Shown here: piece after piece, positions 47,801 through 56,167 of the stretch
Layout of the letters: each line of letters opens with the position of its first letter
Position numbering within the stretch: the stretch's first letter is position 1
From: Stenotrophomonas sp. SAM-B
GTDB taxonomy: Bacteria > Pseudomonadota > Gammaproteobacteria > Xanthomonadales > Xanthomonadaceae
Assembly: GCF_013387485.1 (NCBI RefSeq)
Contig: NZ_JABBXB010000004.1
Coordinates: 248,001-312,000, forward strand
Direction of reading: 5' to 3'
DNA length: 64,000 nucleotides
The notes under the pieces: generated by a model
Database searches by the model: none
Seen by the model: only the letters and a program-made list of their open reading frames with translations
What the model was told of the DNA's origin: nothing
Program-made: the position numbers and the translations under genes

Positions 47801-48390
47801 AGGAGCTGGCCGACTCGGCACGCTCGCTGGTCTTCGCCTTCGGGCTGGCGATTTTCCTGGTCTACCTGGTGATGGCTTCGCAGTTCGAATCCCTGCTGCA
47901 CCCGTTCGTCATCCTGTTCACCATCCCGCTGGCCCTGGTCGGTGCGATCCTGGCGCTGATGCTGACCGGCAAGCCGATCTCGGTCGTGGTGTTCATCGGC
48001 CTGATCCTGCTGGTGGGGCTGGTGACCAAGAACGCGATCATCCTGATCGACAAGGTCAACCAGCTGCGCGAGGCCGGTGTGCCCAAGCGCGAGGCACTGG
48101 TGGAAGGGGCACGCTCACGCCTGCGGCCGATCATCATGACCACGCTGTGCACGCTGTTCGGCTTCCTGCCGCTGGCGGTGGCGATGGGCGAGGGCGCGGA
48201 AGTGCGCGCGCCGATGGCGATCACCGTGATCGGCGGCCTGCTGGTCTCCACCCTGCTGACCCTGGTGGTGATTCCGGTGGTGTACGACCTGCTCGACCGT
48301 CGTGGCGATGCCTACTACCGCGAGCGCGGTCGTCACCTCAAGACACCGCTGGCCGGCACCGGCCATGACGCAGCCCAGGAGCCGGCATGA
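44881..48390 (+). CDS. RND-family efflux pump permease, first of two
   Basis: 1169 residues, longer than the usual 1030-1060. AcrB-like layout: one helix, porter domain, six helices, second porter domain, six helices. Helix 4 shows GLVVDDSIVVLESI and the C-terminal half ALMLTGKPISVVVFIGLILLVGLVTKNAIILID. Extra length comes from an Ala/Ser-rich insertion at about residues 279-321 in the first porter/docking region, an extra cytoplasmic stretch near residue 570 and an N-terminal extension. It overlaps both neighbours by four bases (ATGA), so adaptor and pumps are made together. Confidence 0.92.
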   Translation: MTAAGNDHGNDPHQGERPGAHGGGLVEFATRRRVTIAMFTVTLMLFGFIALGNLKVNLLPDLSYPTLTVRTEYTGAAPAEIETLITEPVEEAVGVVKNLRKLKSISRTGQSDVVLEFAWGTNMDQASLEVRDKMEALNLPLEAKSPVLLRFNPSTEPIMRLVISARTDTSSDAEAVRQLTELRRYADEDLKKKLEPVAGVAAVKVGGGLEDEIQVDIDQQKLAQLNLPIDNVIKRLKEENINISGGRLEEGSQRYLVRTVNQFADLEDIRNLLVTTQSSNGSAADAAMQQMFAIAASTGSDAAVAAASAAQSASSSSSTNIANGVPVRLKDIATVRQGYKEREAIIRLGGKEAVELAIYKEGDANTVSTAEALRARLEQIKGQVPGDAELTTIEDQSRFIEHAISDVKKDAVIGGILAILIIFLFLRDGWSTFVISLSLPVSIITTFFFMGQLGLSLNVMSLGGLALATGLVVDDSIVVLESIAKARERGLSILQAAIVGTREVSMAVVASTLTTIAVFLPLVFVDGIAGQLFRDQALTVAIAIAISLLVSMTLIPMLSSLKGRPPLAFPEEPAHQPWQPDSRWLKPVAGSRRGVGTLVRWICFGIAWSVIRVWRGLVAVIGPVMRKASDVAMKPYAGAERGYLKLLPGALHHPGKVLGLAALAFVGTMALVPMLGADLIPQLAQDRFEMTAKLPAGTPLKQTDALVREMQLAHAKDDSIASLYGVSGSGTRLDASPTESGENIGKLTVVMAGGGNARTEAAITERLRESMQQHPGVQVDFARPALFSFSTPLEVELRGQDMATLETAGKALAAMLRNNPHYADVKSTVEEGFPEIQIRFDQERAGALGLTTRQIADVVVKKVRGDVATRYSFRDRKIDVLVRAQEGDRASVESIRRLIVNPGSTRPVTLDAVAEVVATNGPSEIHRADQTRVAVVSANLRDIDLGGAVREVQDLVARQPLGAGVGMHIGGQGEELADSARSLVFAFGLAIFLVYLVMASQFESLLHPFVILFTIPLALVGAILALMLTGKPISVVVFIGLILLVGLVTKNAIILIDKVNQLREAGVPKREALVEGARSRLRPIIMTTLCTLFGFLPLAVAMGEGAEVRAPMAITVIGGLLVSTLLTLVVIPVVYDLLDRRGDAYYRERGRHLKTPLAGTGHDAAQEPA

Positions 48391-51300
48391 GCATTGCCGA
48401 GTTCTCCATCCGCCGGCCCATCACCACGATCATGTGTTTTGTGTCGTTGGCGGTGGTGGGCCTGATCGCCTCGTTCCGGCTGCCGCTGGAAGCGCTGCCG
48501 GACATCTCCGCCCCGTTCCTGTTCGTGCAGGTGCCGTATACCGGCTCCACCCCGGAGGAGGTCGAGCGCAACATCATCCGGCCGACCGAGGAAGCGCTGG
48601 CGACGATGACCGGGATCAAGCGCATGCGCTCCTCGGCCACCTCCGAAGGCGCCAGCATCTTCATCGAGTTCACCGACTGGGACCGCGATATCGCCATCGC
48701 GGCCTCGGATGCGCGTGAGCGGATCGATGCGATCCGCAGCGACCTGCCGGACGACCTGCAGCGCTACAACGTGTTCAAGTGGTCCAGCAGCGATGACCCG
48801 GTACTGAAGGTGCGCCTGGCCAGCGCCACCGACCTGACCGGTGCCTACGACATGCTCGACCGCGAGTTCAAGCGGCGGATCGAGCGCATCCCCGGCGTGG
48901 CCCGGGTCAACATCTCCGGTGCACCGCCGAACGAGGTGGAGATCGCGATCAGCCCCGATCGCTTGACTGCCCACAACCTGAGCATCAACGAGCTCAGCGA
49001 CCGCCTGCGCACGCTGAACTTCTCGATCTCGGCCGGGCAGATCGACGATAACGGCCAGCGCGTGCGCATCCAGCCGGTCGGCGAGATCACCGACCTGCAG
49101 GAACTGCGTGATCTGGTGATCGACAACAAGGGCCTGCGCCTGGGCGACATCGCCGAGATCCGGCTCAAGCCCACCCGGATGAACTACGGCCGCCGCCTGG
49201 ACGGCAACCCGGCCGTGGGCCTGGATATCTTCAAGGAGCGCAGCGCCAATCTGGTCGAGGTCTCGCGCGCGGCACTGGCCGAGGTCGAGGCGATCCGCAC
49301 GCAGCCCTCGATGCGCGATGTGCAGATCAAGGTGATCGACAACCAAGGCAAGATGGTGACGTCCTCGCTGCTGGAGCTGGCCGAGGCCGGCGCGGTGGGC
49401 CTGCTGTTGTCGATCACGGTGCTGTTCTTCTTCCTGCGCCACTGGCCGTCCACGCTGATGGTGACCCTGGCGATCCCGATCTGTTTCGTGATCACGCTGG
49501 GCTTCATGTATTTCGCCGGCGTCACCCTCAACATCCTCACCATGATGGGCCTGCTGCTGGCGGTCGGCATGCTGGTGGACAACGCCGTGGTGGTGGTGGA
49601 GAGCATCTACCAGGAACGCGAGCGGATGCCCGACCAGCCACGGCTGGCCTCGATCATCGGCACCCGCAACGTGGCCATCGCGCTCAGTGCCGGCACGCTG
49701 TGCCACTGCATCGTGTTCGTGCCGAACCTGTTCGGCGAGACCAACAACATCAGCATCTTCATGTCGCAGATCGCGATCACGATCTCGGTCTCGCTGCTCG
49801 CCTCCTGGCTGGTGGCGGTGAGCCTGATCCCGATGCTGTCCGCGCGCATGCAGACGCCCAAGCTGGTGCATTCGGAGACGGGCGTGATCGCACGCCTGCA
49901 GCGCCGCTACGCGACGCTGCTGCAGTGGACGCTGGAGCACCGCGGCTGGAGCGTGTTCGGCATCCTGATGGTGGTGCTGGTCAGCCTGGTGCCGATGAAG
50001 CTGACCAAGATCGACATGTTCGGGGGCGAGGGTGGCCACGAGGTGTTCATCGGCTACAACTGGAAGGGCGCCTATACCTTCGGCCAGATGTCCGAGGAAG
50101 TAGCGCGCGTCGAACGTTACCTCGATGACAACCGCGCGCAGCTGCACATCACGCAGGTGTATTCCTGGTACAGCGAGCAGGAAGGCAGCAGCACCATCGT
50201 GACCTTCGACACCGAGCATGCCAAGAACATGCCGGCCGTACAGGAAGCACTGCGCAAAGGCCTGCCGCGCTCGGCGCGTGCCGACTACGTGGTCGGCAAT
50301 TCGGGCGAGGGCAATGGCGGCAGCGGCAACAACCAGGTCCAGGTGCAACTGGTCGGCGACTCGACCAAGATGCTGCAGGAGATCGGTGAGGAAGTCGTGC
50401 CGCTGCTGGCCCAGCGCAAGGAACTGCGCGACGTGCGCATCGACAACGGCGAGAAGGGCAGCGAGCTGTCCATCCACGTCGACCGCGAGCGCGCCGCCGC
50501 GTTCGGCTTCAACGCCGAGCAGGTCGCCAGCTTCGTCGGCCTGGCCCTGCGCGGCGCGCCGCTGCGCGAGTTCCGCCGTGGCGACAGCGAAGTGCCGGTA
50601 TGGGTCCGCTTCGCCGGTGCCGAGCAGAGCAGCCCGGAAGATCTGGCCAGCTACACCGTGCGTACCGGCGACGGCCGCTCGGTGCCGCTGCTGAGCCTGG
50701 TCGATGTGGCGATCAAGCCCTCGGCCACGCAGATCGGCCGCACCAACCGGCAGACCACGCTGACCATCAAGGCCAATCTGGCCGAGAAGGTCACCGTGCC
50801 GGAAGGCCGCAAGGCGATGGAGGAGATGCTCAAACCGATGAGCTTCCCGGCCGGCTACACCTTCAGCTTCGACGGCGGCGACTACGGCGACGACAACGAG
50901 GCGATGGCGCAGATGATGTTCAATCTGGTGATCGCGCTGGTGATGATCTACGTGGTGATGGCCGCGGTGTTCGAGTCCCTGCTGTTCCCGGCAGCGATCA
51001 TGAGCGGCGTGCTGTTCTCGATCTTCGGTGTGTTCTGGCTGTTCTGGATCACCGGCACCTCGTTCGGGATCATGTCCTTCATCGGCATCCTGGTGTTGAT
51101 GGGCGTGGTGGTGAACAACGGCATCGTGATGATCGAGCACATCAACAACCTGCGCCGCCGCGGCATGGGCCGGACCCAGGCGCTGGTGGAAGGCTCACGC
51201 GAACGCCTGCGCCCGATCATGATGACGATGGGCACCGCGATCCTGGCGATGATTCCGATCTCCATGACGGACACCCAGCTGCTCGGAGACGGCCCGCCGT

Positions 51301-51485
51301 ATTACCCGATGGCGCGCGCCATCGCCGGCGGCCTGGCGTTCTCCACCGTGGTCAGCCTGCTGTTCCTGCCGACCATCTACGCGATGCTCGACGACATGAG
51401 TACGGCGGTGTCACGGATCATTCGTCGCGCGCGTGGCCGTGGCGTGGATGCCCCGGTGGTCGAGCCGGGCGCAGAATCGGTTTGA
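48387..51485 (+). CDS. RND-family efflux pump permease, second of two
   Basis: 1032 residues, normal AcrB length. N-terminal IAEFSIRRPITTIMCFVSLAV, proton-relay helix GMLVDNAVVVVESIYQERE with the Asp, and GVVVNNGIVMIEHINNLRRRG in the second half, where the usual Asp is Asn. Two unlike pumps behind one adaptor recall MdtBC, MuxBC and, in Stenotrophomonas, SmeJK, which work as mixed trimers. Substrates cannot be read from the sequence. A strong terminator follows. Confidence 0.92.
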   Translation: MSIAEFSIRRPITTIMCFVSLAVVGLIASFRLPLEALPDISAPFLFVQVPYTGSTPEEVERNIIRPTEEALATMTGIKRMRSSATSEGASIFIEFTDWDRDIAIAASDARERIDAIRSDLPDDLQRYNVFKWSSSDDPVLKVRLASATDLTGAYDMLDREFKRRIERIPGVARVNISGAPPNEVEIAISPDRLTAHNLSINELSDRLRTLNFSISAGQIDDNGQRVRIQPVGEITDLQELRDLVIDNKGLRLGDIAEIRLKPTRMNYGRRLDGNPAVGLDIFKERSANLVEVSRAALAEVEAIRTQPSMRDVQIKVIDNQGKMVTSSLLELAEAGAVGLLLSITVLFFFLRHWPSTLMVTLAIPICFVITLGFMYFAGVTLNILTMMGLLLAVGMLVDNAVVVVESIYQERERMPDQPRLASIIGTRNVAIALSAGTLCHCIVFVPNLFGETNNISIFMSQIAITISVSLLASWLVAVSLIPMLSARMQTPKLVHSETGVIARLQRRYATLLQWTLEHRGWSVFGILMVVLVSLVPMKLTKIDMFGGEGGHEVFIGYNWKGAYTFGQMSEEVARVERYLDDNRAQLHITQVYSWYSEQEGSSTIVTFDTEHAKNMPAVQEALRKGLPRSARADYVVGNSGEGNGGSGNNQVQVQLVGDSTKMLQEIGEEVVPLLAQRKELRDVRIDNGEKGSELSIHVDRERAAAFGFNAEQVASFVGLALRGAPLREFRRGDSEVPVWVRFAGAEQSSPEDLASYTVRTGDGRSVPLLSLVDVAIKPSATQIGRTNRQTTLTIKANLAEKVTVPEGRKAMEEMLKPMSFPAGYTFSFDGGDYGDDNEAMAQMMFNLVIALVMIYVVMAAVFESLLFPAAIMSGVLFSIFGVFWLFWITGTSFGIMSFIGILVLMGVVVNNGIVMIEHINNLRRRGMGRTQALVEGSRERLRPIMMTMGTAILAMIPISMTDTQLLGDGPPYYPMARAIAGGLAFSTVVSLLFLPTIYAMLDDMSTAVSRIIRRARGRGVDAPVVEPGAESV

Positions 51486-51493
51486 GGGTGCAT

Positions 51494-51522
51494 GGAGGCC
51501 CGTTGGGCGGGCCTCCTTTTTT
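51494..51522 (+). terminator. Intrinsic terminator after the RND operon
   Basis: Nine-base stem GGAGGCCCG / CGGGCCTCC, loop TTGGG, followed by six T, eight bases behind the stop. Confidence 0.95.
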
Positions 51523-51576
51523 CGCGAACCGTATCCACGCATGGCGTGGCCTTTCGATTCACCGCCTGCGCGGGAA

Positions 51577-52797
51577 TCACCCCGCGACCTTTCCCCACAC
51601 CTGGAACCCGGTCAGCCACAGGCCCAGCATGCTGCCCAGGTTGGTGAGCATGAAGGTCAGCACTACGCGGGTCACCCGGTTCCGATACCAGCCCCTGACG
51701 CTCTGCGCATCGTCGCGCAGCTTCAGGAAGTCTTCGTAGGCCGGCTTGCGCAGGCGCGCTTCCACCAGCGCGGAGAACGCACCGGTCGGGATGCTCAGCC
51801 GGAACGGCTTGAACGGCGCGACCACGATCGCGGTCAGGATGCTCAGCGGGTGGCTGCCGGCCAACAGGCAGCCCAGGCCCGCCAGGCCACCGGTATACAT
51901 CGCCCAGACCGCCAGCAGTTCGCTGCCGACACCCAGTCCGCCACGGTAGAAGCCCACGCCGATGCCGGTCAACACGATGGCCAGGATCGCCAGCGTGATC
52001 CACGGAATGTTGCGCTTCTTTGGCACGTCTTCCAGCGACTCGCGCAGCGGCCCCGGCGCGTCGGTGTCGGTTTCCAGGTACTTGGCGAGACCGGCCAGAT
52101 GACCGGCACCGACCACGGCCAGCACTTCGCGCTGGGCCGGGTCGTGCACTTCACGCAGCCTGGTGGCCATGTAGCGGTCGCGCTCGCCGATGATGGTTTC
52201 GTACAGGGCAGGGCTCTCGCTGGCGAACTCGCCGAAGCTGGCTTCGAGCATGTCGCCCTGCTTGAGTTTCTCGATCTCGTCTTCGCCGACTTCTTCGGAG
52301 GCGAACAGGCCGGCACCCAGGCCCATGACCAGTTTGATCTTGCCGACGAAGCCCAGCCGCTGCGAGGCGCGCTTGAAGGTCAGGCCGACCTCGCGGTCGA
52401 TCAGATGCACCGGCAGGTTGCGTTCGTTGGCCATCACCACCGCGCGCTTGAGCTCCGCGCCCGGCTCGATCTCGAGCTGTTCGGCCAGGCGGCGCTGGTA
52501 GGCGGCCAGGGCGAGATTGGCGGCGAACAGGGCGACGCGACCCTTGCGGATGACCTCGACCAGATCCAGCTTGGCCAGGGCATCGGGGTTGGTCAGCGCC
52601 TGCAGGCGCTGCGCGTCGAGCTCGACCGCGACCGCATCGAAGCGGCCACTCTCGATCGCACGTTCCACCGCTTCCACGCTGGTCTGCGAGACGTGCGCGG
52701 TGCCCAGCAGGGTGTAGCGCACGCCATCACGCTCGACCACGCGCACGGGTTGGCCGGCGAACAGGGTGTCGCCGGCGTCAATCAGGGTATCGGTCAT
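51577..52797 (-). CDS. TraB/PrgY family membrane protein
   Basis: 406 residues. N-terminal TraB domain (YTLLGTAHVSQTSVEAVE, AVAVELDAQRL, NLPVHLIDREVGLTF, VLAVVGAGHLAGLAKYL) followed by about four hydrophobic helices in the last 130 residues (WITLAILAIVLTGIGVGF). Related proteins inhibit peptide pheromone in enterococci or are putative metalloproteases; the role here is unknown. The start is ATG 52797, just behind the acetyltransferase stop; ATG 52809 overlapping that stop is the alternative. Either way translation is probably coupled to the gene before it. Confidence 0.88.
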   Translation of the reverse strand: MTDTLIDAGDTLFAGQPVRVVERDGVRYTLLGTAHVSQTSVEAVERAIESGRFDAVAVELDAQRLQALTNPDALAKLDLVEVIRKGRVALFAANLALAAYQRRLAEQLEIEPGAELKRAVVMANERNLPVHLIDREVGLTFKRASQRLGFVGKIKLVMGLGAGLFASEEVGEDEIEKLKQGDMLEASFGEFASESPALYETIIGERDRYMATRLREVHDPAQREVLAVVGAGHLAGLAKYLETDTDAPGPLRESLEDVPKKRNIPWITLAILAIVLTGIGVGFYRGGLGVGSELLAVWAMYTGGLAGLGCLLAGSHPLSILTAIVVAPFKPFRLSIPTGAFSALVEARLRKPAYEDFLKLRDDAQSVRGWYRNRVTRVVLTFMLTNLGSMLGLWLTGFQVWGKVAG

Positions 52798-52801
52798 TGC
52801 A

Positions 52802-53332
52802 TCATTCATTCGAAGGGGCGCTGTCGGCACCATCGCCGAGCGCGCGCTGCATCTGGACGGTGTCCAGCCAGCGGCCATGCTTGCGGCCGAGGCCGCGGAA
52901 AACGCCGACGGTCTGGAAACCGAAACGCTCGTGCAGTTTGATGGAGGCGGTATTGGTCGGCTCGCCGATCACCGCCACCATCTGCCGGTAACCACGGGCG
53001 ACGCAGGCATCGATCAGGCCCTGCATCAGCGCGGTGCCGACGCCGCGGCCCTGGAACGCCGCATCCACATAGACCGAATTCTCCACGGTCCACTGGTAGG
53101 CGATCCGGCCGCGATAGGTATTGGCGTAGGCATAGCCGGCCACCTGGCCATCGACCTCGGCCACGATGTACGGAAAACCGCGGCCGACGATGTCCTGCAT
53201 GCGGCGGCGCATTTCCGCCGCCTCCGGGATCTCGTACTCGTAGGTGTTGACGAAGTCGGTCACTTCCACCGCATAGATCGCAGTGATGGCCGCGATGTCG
53301 GCATCGGTGGCGTCGCGCAGGTGCACGGTCAC
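52802..53332 (-). CDS. GNAT N-acetyltransferase, phosphinothricin acetyltransferase-like
   Basis: 176 residues. Acetyl-CoA loop QGRGVGTALMQGLI and C-terminal ASIKLHERFGFQTVGVFRGLGRKHGRW, typical of the PAT/MddA group; YEYEIPEAAEM and the aromatic YQWTVENSVYV match too. The start is GTG 53332. It lies 20 bases behind aguB, which allows but does not show a link to amine metabolism. Confidence 0.9.
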   Translation of the reverse strand: MTVHLRDATDADIAAITAIYAVEVTDFVNTYEYEIPEAAEMRRRMQDIVGRGFPYIVAEVDGQVAGYAYANTYRGRIAYQWTVENSVYVDAAFQGRGVGTALMQGLIDACVARGYRQMVAVIGEPTNTASIKLHERFGFQTVGVFRGLGRKHGRWLDTVQMQRALGDGADSAPSNE

Positions 53333-53352
53333 GGTGGGGGCGTCCTGGTCGG

Positions 53353-54240
53353 TCAGTCGATGTAGCGCTTGAGCAGATCGCCGTACGCGTCGATCCGGCG
53401 ATCGCGCAGGAACGGCCAGATCCGGCGGACGTGTTCGCTGCGCTGCAGGTCGACATCGCAGACCAGCACGGTCGGCTCGCCACCGGCTTCGGCGATGAAC
53501 TCACCCTGCGGGCCCAGCACGTGGCTGTTGCCCCAGAACTGGATGCCCGAGGCGCCCAGCGGCGAGGCCTCATGGCCGACGCGGTTGCAGCTCAGCACCG
53601 GCACGCCGTTGGCCACGGCATGACCACGGTGGCTCAGCACCCACGCATCGCGCTGGCGGCCCTGCTCGTCCTGCTGGTCATCCGGGTCCCAGCCGATCGC
53701 GGTGGGGTAGAGCAGCAGTTCGGCGCCGGCCAGCGCCATCAGGCGGGCGGCTTCCGGGTACCACTGGTCCCAGCACACGAGCACGCCAAGGCGACCCACC
53801 GAGGTATCGATCGGGTTGAAACCCAGATCGCCCGGGGTGAAGTAGAACTTTTCGTAGAAGCCCGGATCATCCGGGATGTGCATCTTGCGGTACTTGCCGA
53901 GCAGGGTGCCGTCCTTTTCGAAGACCACGGCGGTGTTGTGATACAGCCCGGCAGCGCGACGTTCGAACAGCGAGCCGACGATCACCACGCCGTGCTTCTT
54001 GGCCAGTGCGCCCAGGCGCTCGGTGCTCGGGCCCGGAATCGGCTCGGCCAGGTCGAATTCATCCACCGACTCGTGCTGGCAGAAGTACGCGCCGTTGTGC
54101 AGTTCCTGCAGCAGGATCAGCTTGGCACCCTGTGTGGCCGCTTCAGCCACGCGCGCTTCGATGACGGCCAGATTGGCCTCAGCATCGCCGTGGTTGCGCT
54201 CCTGGATCAGGGCGACGGAAAGGGTGTGGCGTGAGCTCAT
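53353..54240 (-). CDS. aguB: N-carbamoylputrescine amidase
   Basis: 295-residue nitrilase-superfamily hydrolase. The triad is visible: Glu in LLQELHNGAYF, Lys in KYRKMHIPDDPGFYEKFYF, Cys in LVCWDQWYPEAARL. FYFTPGD and IGWDPDD are characteristic of AguB. It turns N-carbamoylputrescine into putrescine, CO2 and ammonia, the step after AguA. ATG 54240 is taken over a TTG extension. A 337-base repeat-rich gap separates it from aguA. Confidence 0.94.
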   Translation of the reverse strand: MSSRHTLSVALIQERNHGDAEANLAVIEARVAEAATQGAKLILLQELHNGAYFCQHESVDEFDLAEPIPGPSTERLGALAKKHGVVIVGSLFERRAAGLYHNTAVVFEKDGTLLGKYRKMHIPDDPGFYEKFYFTPGDLGFNPIDTSVGRLGVLVCWDQWYPEAARLMALAGAELLLYPTAIGWDPDDQQDEQGRQRDAWVLSHRGHAVANGVPVLSCNRVGHEASPLGASGIQFWGNSHVLGPQGEFIAEAGGEPTVLVCDVDLQRSEHVRRIWPFLRDRRIDAYGDLLKRYID

Positions 54241-54332
54241 CCGGAGACGGTCCTGCAAGGGGAAAAACGCAGTTTATCGCGGATGGGTGCACGCAGCGTG
54301 CTGGCTGCTAAATGGGCAGCGCCCACGCGTCG

Positions 54333-54357
54333 GTAGTGCCGGCCGCTGGCCGGCTCT
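54333..54357 (+). repeat. SMAG (GTAG) repeat upstream of aguB
   Basis: GTAG plus TGCCGGCCGCTGGCCGGCT, a single forward copy in the aguA-aguB gap. Confidence 0.85.
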
Positions 54358-54414
54358 GCAGGAAACATCGAGACAAGCCCAAGCGCGTGGTCTGCAGGCT
54401 GCGGCGGCTGGGCT

Positions 54415-54512
54415 GGCGGGTGCGGAGGTGCGGGACGCGCCGTAAACCCTTCCCTGGGGGCTCGTGGGCGCCATCCATGGCGCCCTGACGGTCCCGCACC
54501 TCCACACCCGCC
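54415..54512. repeat. Structured inverted-repeat element between aguA and aguB
   Basis: A 22-base arm (54415-54436, GGCGGGTGCGGAGGTGCGGG...) pairs with 54491-54512 with one mismatch. Inside the 54-base loop is a perfect 20-base palindrome, GGGCGCCAT-CC-ATGGCGCCC (54466-54485). It differs in sequence and size from the SMAG repeats flanking it. No ORF; it may be a dispersed repeat or a structured RNA. Confidence 0.75.
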
Positions 54513-54550
54513 ATCCCTTCGACAGTGCGTCGGTGGCCTGGCAAACAGCG

Positions 54551-54577
54551 GTAGCCCACGACCGTTGGTCGTGGCGC
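54551..54577 (+). repeat. SMAG (GTAG) repeat behind aguA
   Basis: GTAG followed by CCCACGACCGTTGGTCGTGG, the CACGACC stem family, ending at the aguA stop. Confidence 0.75.
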
Positions 54578-55612
54578 TTAAGCCAACAACCCCGCCGGCA
54601 GCTGCATCGTGATGCAGTGCAGGCTGCCGTTCTGCCAGATCAGCGAGCGGCACGGCACCGGCACGATCTCGCGGTCCGGATAGGCCTGGGCCAGCACCGC
54701 ACGCGCGGCCTCGTCGGCGACATCGCCGTAGGCCGGCATCAGCACCGCGCCATTGAGGATCAGGTAGTTTGCGTACGAGGCCGCAAGGCGGCGGCCCTCG
54801 TCGATCACCGGCTGCGCCCACGGCAGCGGGAACAGGCGGTACGGCTGGCCGTCGCGGGTGCGCAGCGCAGCCAGTTCGGCACCCATCGCCTGCAGTTCGG
54901 CATAGTGCGAATCGCCGGCGTCATCGCAGGCCTGGTAGACAATGCTGTCGGTCGAGGCGAAGCGGGCCAGGGTATCGATGTGGGCGTCGGTGTCGTCGCC
55001 TTCCAGATAGCCATGGTCCAGCCACAGCACGCGGTCCTGGGCCAGCCAGGTGGCCAGGTCGGTGCTGAGCGATTCGCGGCTGCGATCCGGATGACGCTCG
55101 TGCAGGCACTGCCAGGTCGTCAGCAGGGTGCCGGCGCCATCGGTCTCGATGCCGCCGCCTTCCAGCGCGAACGGAATGCTCTGCAGCTCCGCAGCGCTGA
55201 ACAGCCCGGCGGCGTGCAGCACGCCGACCAGCTGGTCATCCAGGCTGGCGTCGAACTTGCCGCCCCAGCCGGTGAAGCGGAAGTCCAGCAGACGGAAGCC
55301 GCCATCGGCGCGCTTGAGCGTGATCGGGCCGGAATCGCGCAGCCAGGTGTCGTCGTACTGGGCCGTCACGAACCGCACGCGGTCCGTGTCGATCCGGTTC
55401 GAGCGCAGGCGCGCGTCGGCGTACGCCTCCAGGTCGTCGTCGGCGACGATGATCACCACCGGCTGGAAGCGGGTGATGGCAGCGACGAGGGCGATGTAGG
55501 TGTCCTCGACGTCACCCAGGCGGTCGGCCCAGTCGGTGTCGGCGTGGGGCCAGGCGATCAGGATGGCGGACTGGGATTCCCATTCGGCCGGAAAGCGGAG
55601 CGTGTCGTTCAT
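54578..55612 (-). CDS. aguA: Agmatine deiminase
   Basis: 344 residues, guanidine-modifying fold. Converts agmatine to N-carbamoylputrescine. Catalytic Cys in NGSLHCITMQLP near the C-terminus, with EGGGIETDGAGTLL and the His in DAHIDTLARF. FPAEWESQSAILIAWPH at the start is typical. With AguB it forms a two-step putrescine route. ATG 55612 chosen. Confidence 0.95.
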   Translation of the reverse strand: MNDTLRFPAEWESQSAILIAWPHADTDWADRLGDVEDTYIALVAAITRFQPVVIIVADDDLEAYADARLRSNRIDTDRVRFVTAQYDDTWLRDSGPITLKRADGGFRLLDFRFTGWGGKFDASLDDQLVGVLHAAGLFSAAELQSIPFALEGGGIETDGAGTLLTTWQCLHERHPDRSRESLSTDLATWLAQDRVLWLDHGYLEGDDTDAHIDTLARFASTDSIVYQACDDAGDSHYAELQAMGAELAALRTRDGQPYRLFPLPWAQPVIDEGRRLAASYANYLILNGAVLMPAYGDVADEAARAVLAQAYPDREIVPVPCRSLIWQNGSLHCITMQLPAGLLA

Positions 55613-55659
55613 GATCTCAGTGCGAAGGCCCGCCGGCGGGCGGGCAAGGGGTAGGGGGG

Positions 55660-55986
55660 TCAGCGGATCGGCGGTTTCGGCCCGATCTCGTTGGCGTCGG
55701 CGCGGTTGGCGACCACGTCGATCACCTTCTGCTTTTCGAAGTAGACGGTGAACTGTGGGTAGACCCAGCGGTTGATCGTCGGCCACTGCTGCTTCTGTCC
55801 GCCGCGCGGTTCCAGGCGTTCGCCCGGGTCGCCGAACTGGGCCTGGACCTGCTGCATGCTCTGGCCGCGGACGGGCAGGGCGATGGCGGGCTTCTCACGG
55901 CTACGGTCGATCAGCAGGGTGTCGGCGTGGGCACTGGAAACGGCCAGGACGGCCAGCAACGGCAAGGTGGTCAGGTAACGCTTCAT
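55660..55986 (-). CDS. Small secreted protein, BamE/SmpA-like, function unknown
   Basis: 108 residues with a signal peptide (TTLPLLAVLAVSSAHA). The mature part (IALPVRGQSMQQVQAQFGDP, then WVYPQFTVYFEKQKVIDVV) has the length and strand pattern of the BamE/SmpA fold, but there is no lipobox. Not recognised further. It is 47 bases upstream of aguA and may share its transcript. Confidence 0.75.
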   Translation of the reverse strand: MKRYLTTLPLLAVLAVSSAHADTLLIDRSREKPAIALPVRGQSMQQVQAQFGDPGERLEPRGGQKQQWPTINRWVYPQFTVYFEKQKVIDVVANRADANEIGPKPPIR

Positions 55987-56039
55987 CTCGAACTACTCCC
56001 CAGTGGTCAAGAATGCGGAAGGTCTCACGACGGCAGGTC

Positions 56040-56063
56040 TCACGACCAACGGTCGTGAGCTAC
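56040..56063 (-). repeat. SMAG (GTAG) repeat
   Basis: On the minus strand GTAGC followed by TCACGACCGTTGGTCGTGA, between the small secreted protein and rpmJ. Confidence 0.75.
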
Positions 56064-56089
56064 CCGGCGATTACAACAAAAATGGCAGC

Positions 56090-56115
56090 AAAAAGCCGCC
56101 CGGAGGCGGCTTTTT
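56090..56115. terminator. Bidirectional intrinsic terminator
   Basis: AAAAAGCCGCC / GGCGGCTTTTT with loop CGGA: T-runs on both strands. It ends the minus-strand rpmJ transcript before the secreted-protein gene. Confidence 0.9.
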
Positions 56116-56167
56116 GTTCATCGCCCGGTCCGGTGAGGGACCGGTGGCGGCCGTGAGGCCAGCCGGC

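Noticed and set aside
48333-51140. 935-codon open frame antisense to the second RND pump
   Set aside because: Translation is His/Asp/Gln-rich without domains; such frames arise opposite high-GC genes. The sense gene is a full RND permease.
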